Source: HK1 sp965202875
GTDB taxonomy: Bacteria > Pseudomonadota > Gammaproteobacteria > HK1
Direction: 5' to 3'
NCBI GenBank assembly: GCA_965202875.1
Contig: OZ241870.1
Location: 4,774,001 to 4,838,000, forward strand
DNA length: 64,000 nt
The translations under genes were made by a program, and so were the position numbers. The notes under the pieces were generated by a model. It ran no database searches, was not told the origin of the DNA, and saw only the letters and a list, made by a program, of their open reading frames with translations. This document shows positions 63,164-64,000 of this stretch, piece by piece. Positions within the stretch are counted from its first letter, which is position 1; every line of letters starts with the position of its first letter.

Positions 63164-63817
63164 GTGAGCGCCGGCGATCCGGACGAGCCTCCCGAAACGA
63201 TCGCGGCCTCGGTCCACGACCTTCGCCTGCTGGAACGTGCCGGCTGGACGAACGCGGAGCTCATCTGGGAGCAGATCCAGGAGACCGCCGCCGAGAGTGA
63301 GCGGGGGAACGATCACTCCGGAGCCTCGGAGCTCCGGCGCGGCGCCCTGGAACTGGCCCGCGAGCAACTGCCGCCCGGCGATCTGCGCGTGGCGACCAGC
63401 GTGGCGAACCTCGCGATCGCCGAGCGCCAAGCGGGCAACGCTTCGGCGGCGCAACGGATGCTCGATGACGCGCTGGCGCTGTGGGATGCGGGCGGACGAT
63501 GGGTCGATTCCCTGAAGCCCGTCCCCCTCGCCCGCAGCTCCACGTTCCATTTGCGCTTGCAGGCTAGGCACCCGGGCGGCTACGACCGGTTCCCGAGAGT
63601 GCGGTTCCGGACGCTGGCGATGGAAGGGCGCACGATTCTCGCCGCCCGGCGCGACGGCGTCCTCGACACCTCCGACCGGCTCGCACGGTGGCGGCGGGAG
63701 CGCCCCGAGGGCTTCAACGACTGGCGCAAGCTGCTGGGGGCGGTGCTCCTGATCGCTTCGGACGGAGAGCCGGCGCCCGGTCGAGGCGCCGGGCTCCGGG
63801 CTACCTGGTGTCCATGA
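63164..63817 (+). CDS. Hypothetical protein with a TPR-like helical part
   Basis: The 217-residue protein (GTG 63164, 12 bases after the ATPase gene) has LRRGALELAREQLPPGDLRV then ATSVANLAIAERQAGNASAA and QRMLDDALALWDAGG, two TPR-like helical pairs, followed by an Arg/Trp-rich region (DRLARWRRERPEGFNDWRKL). It may be part of the iron operon. Function unknown. Confidence 0.6.
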   Translation: MSAGDPDEPPETIAASVHDLRLLERAGWTNAELIWEQIQETAAESERGNDHSGASELRRGALELAREQLPPGDLRVATSVANLAIAERQAGNASAAQRMLDDALALWDAGGRWVDSLKPVPLARSSTFHLRLQARHPGGYDRFPRVRFRTLAMEGRTILAARRDGVLDTSDRLARWRRERPEGFNDWRKLLGAVLLIASDGEPAPGRGAGLRATWCP

Positions 63818-64000
63818 AGGTGTCCATCGAGTCGTCCAGGGCCTCCCACCACTTCGTGTGGTGGACGGGCGCCATCGTGCCGGTGACCGGCGACGTGTGC
63901 GAGTGGTCGCGGTAGGTCGCGATGTCCTCCTCCTTGTGGTGCTCCCAGTGCTTGAAGTTGTCGGACTGGACGTCCCAGTCGATGGCGTAGTCGGTCGGCG
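63801..64000 (-). CDS. C-terminal part of an unidentified conserved protein (5' end outside window)
   Basis: The minus-strand frame is open from the window edge to a TAG at 63801 and encodes about 65 residues: PTDYAIDWDVQSDNFKHWEH, HKEEDIATYRDHSHTSPVTG, TMAPVHHTKWWEALDDSMDT. The high content of His, Trp, Asp and Tyr, and good codon bias, suggest a real, conserved enzyme tail. I cannot name the family. It is convergent with, and overlaps by 17 bases, the TPR-like gene. Confidence 0.55.
   Translation of the reverse strand, partial: PTDYAIDWDVQSDNFKHWEHHKEEDIATYRDHSHTSPVTGTMAPVHHTKWWEALDDSMDTFMDTR

Overview
The window is high-GC DNA (most genes have strong G/C third-position bias) from a pseudomonadote, most likely a gammaproteobacterium. 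The clues are the PstSCAB-PhoU operon, Fur with a Fur-box-controlled ferric-iron ABC transporter, DsbA, a two-haem cytochrome c4-like protein, EngB, a zinc-type L31 and a Tat-exported sulfite dehydrogenase followed by a small cytochrome c. The sulfite dehydrogenase points to a respiratory, possibly sulfur-oxidising, life style. No rRNA, tRNA or CRISPR array was seen.

Layout. 1-1.8 kb: rhodanese and GNAT genes. 2.0-17 kb: a dump of mobile DNA. It holds an HNH/small-terminase phage cassette between 25-bp direct repeats; an IS630 split by an ISKra4 element, which is itself invaded by a group II intron; IS1380, IS4 and IS1595 relics; a second intron; a malate synthase 3' stub; a metallophosphoesterase; a parDE pair whose antitoxin gene is cut by a 209-bp MITE; an intact HigBA-type pair; and a Uma2-type nuclease. 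17.8-20.8 kb: a HerA-like ATPase gene broken by an ISAs1 element. 20.8-22.6 kb: an ImmA/IrrE-like protein and a small unknown partner. 22.8-27.8 kb: desaturase, DegT aminotransferase, D-2-hydroxyacid dehydrogenase and a HisC-type aminotransferase. 28.2-34.2 kb: pstS-pstC-pstA-pstB-phoU behind a Pho-box-like repeat. 34.4-36.8 kb: MtfA-like peptidase, Nudix hydrolase, SixA and a ctaA stub. 37.4-42.7 kb: a decaying phage-type early module of small overlapping plus-strand genes (RHH protein, DUF3102 plus adenine methyltransferase, TOPRIM relic, PAPS-reductase-like protein, MORN protein). 42.8-45.5 kb: an SNF2 helicase remnant joined to a second, broken copy of the HerA-like gene. 45.5-50 kb: AAA ATPase and IS3 relics, a cystathionine beta-lyase-type gene and a decayed TAXI-TRAP transporter. 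50-64 kb: housekeeping and respiratory genes, then fur and the iron transporter.

The most notable structures are: (i) a chain of overlapping minicistrons made of a 14-bp repeat just before pstA; (ii) a 1.6-kb direct duplication of the helicase/HerA region bracketing 24.5 kb, arranged so that recombination would rebuild the helicase-HerA junction on the excised circle; (iii) two ORF-deleted group II introns inserted in insertion sequences; (iv) the MITE in parD with clear terminal repeats and target duplication; and (v) a DUF3102-methyltransferase gene apparently split at a G6 tract. Many genes in the accessory parts carry single-base frameshifts. This is consistent either with real decay or, for isolated cases, with sequencing error. 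Coordinates of short sites may be off by one or two bases.
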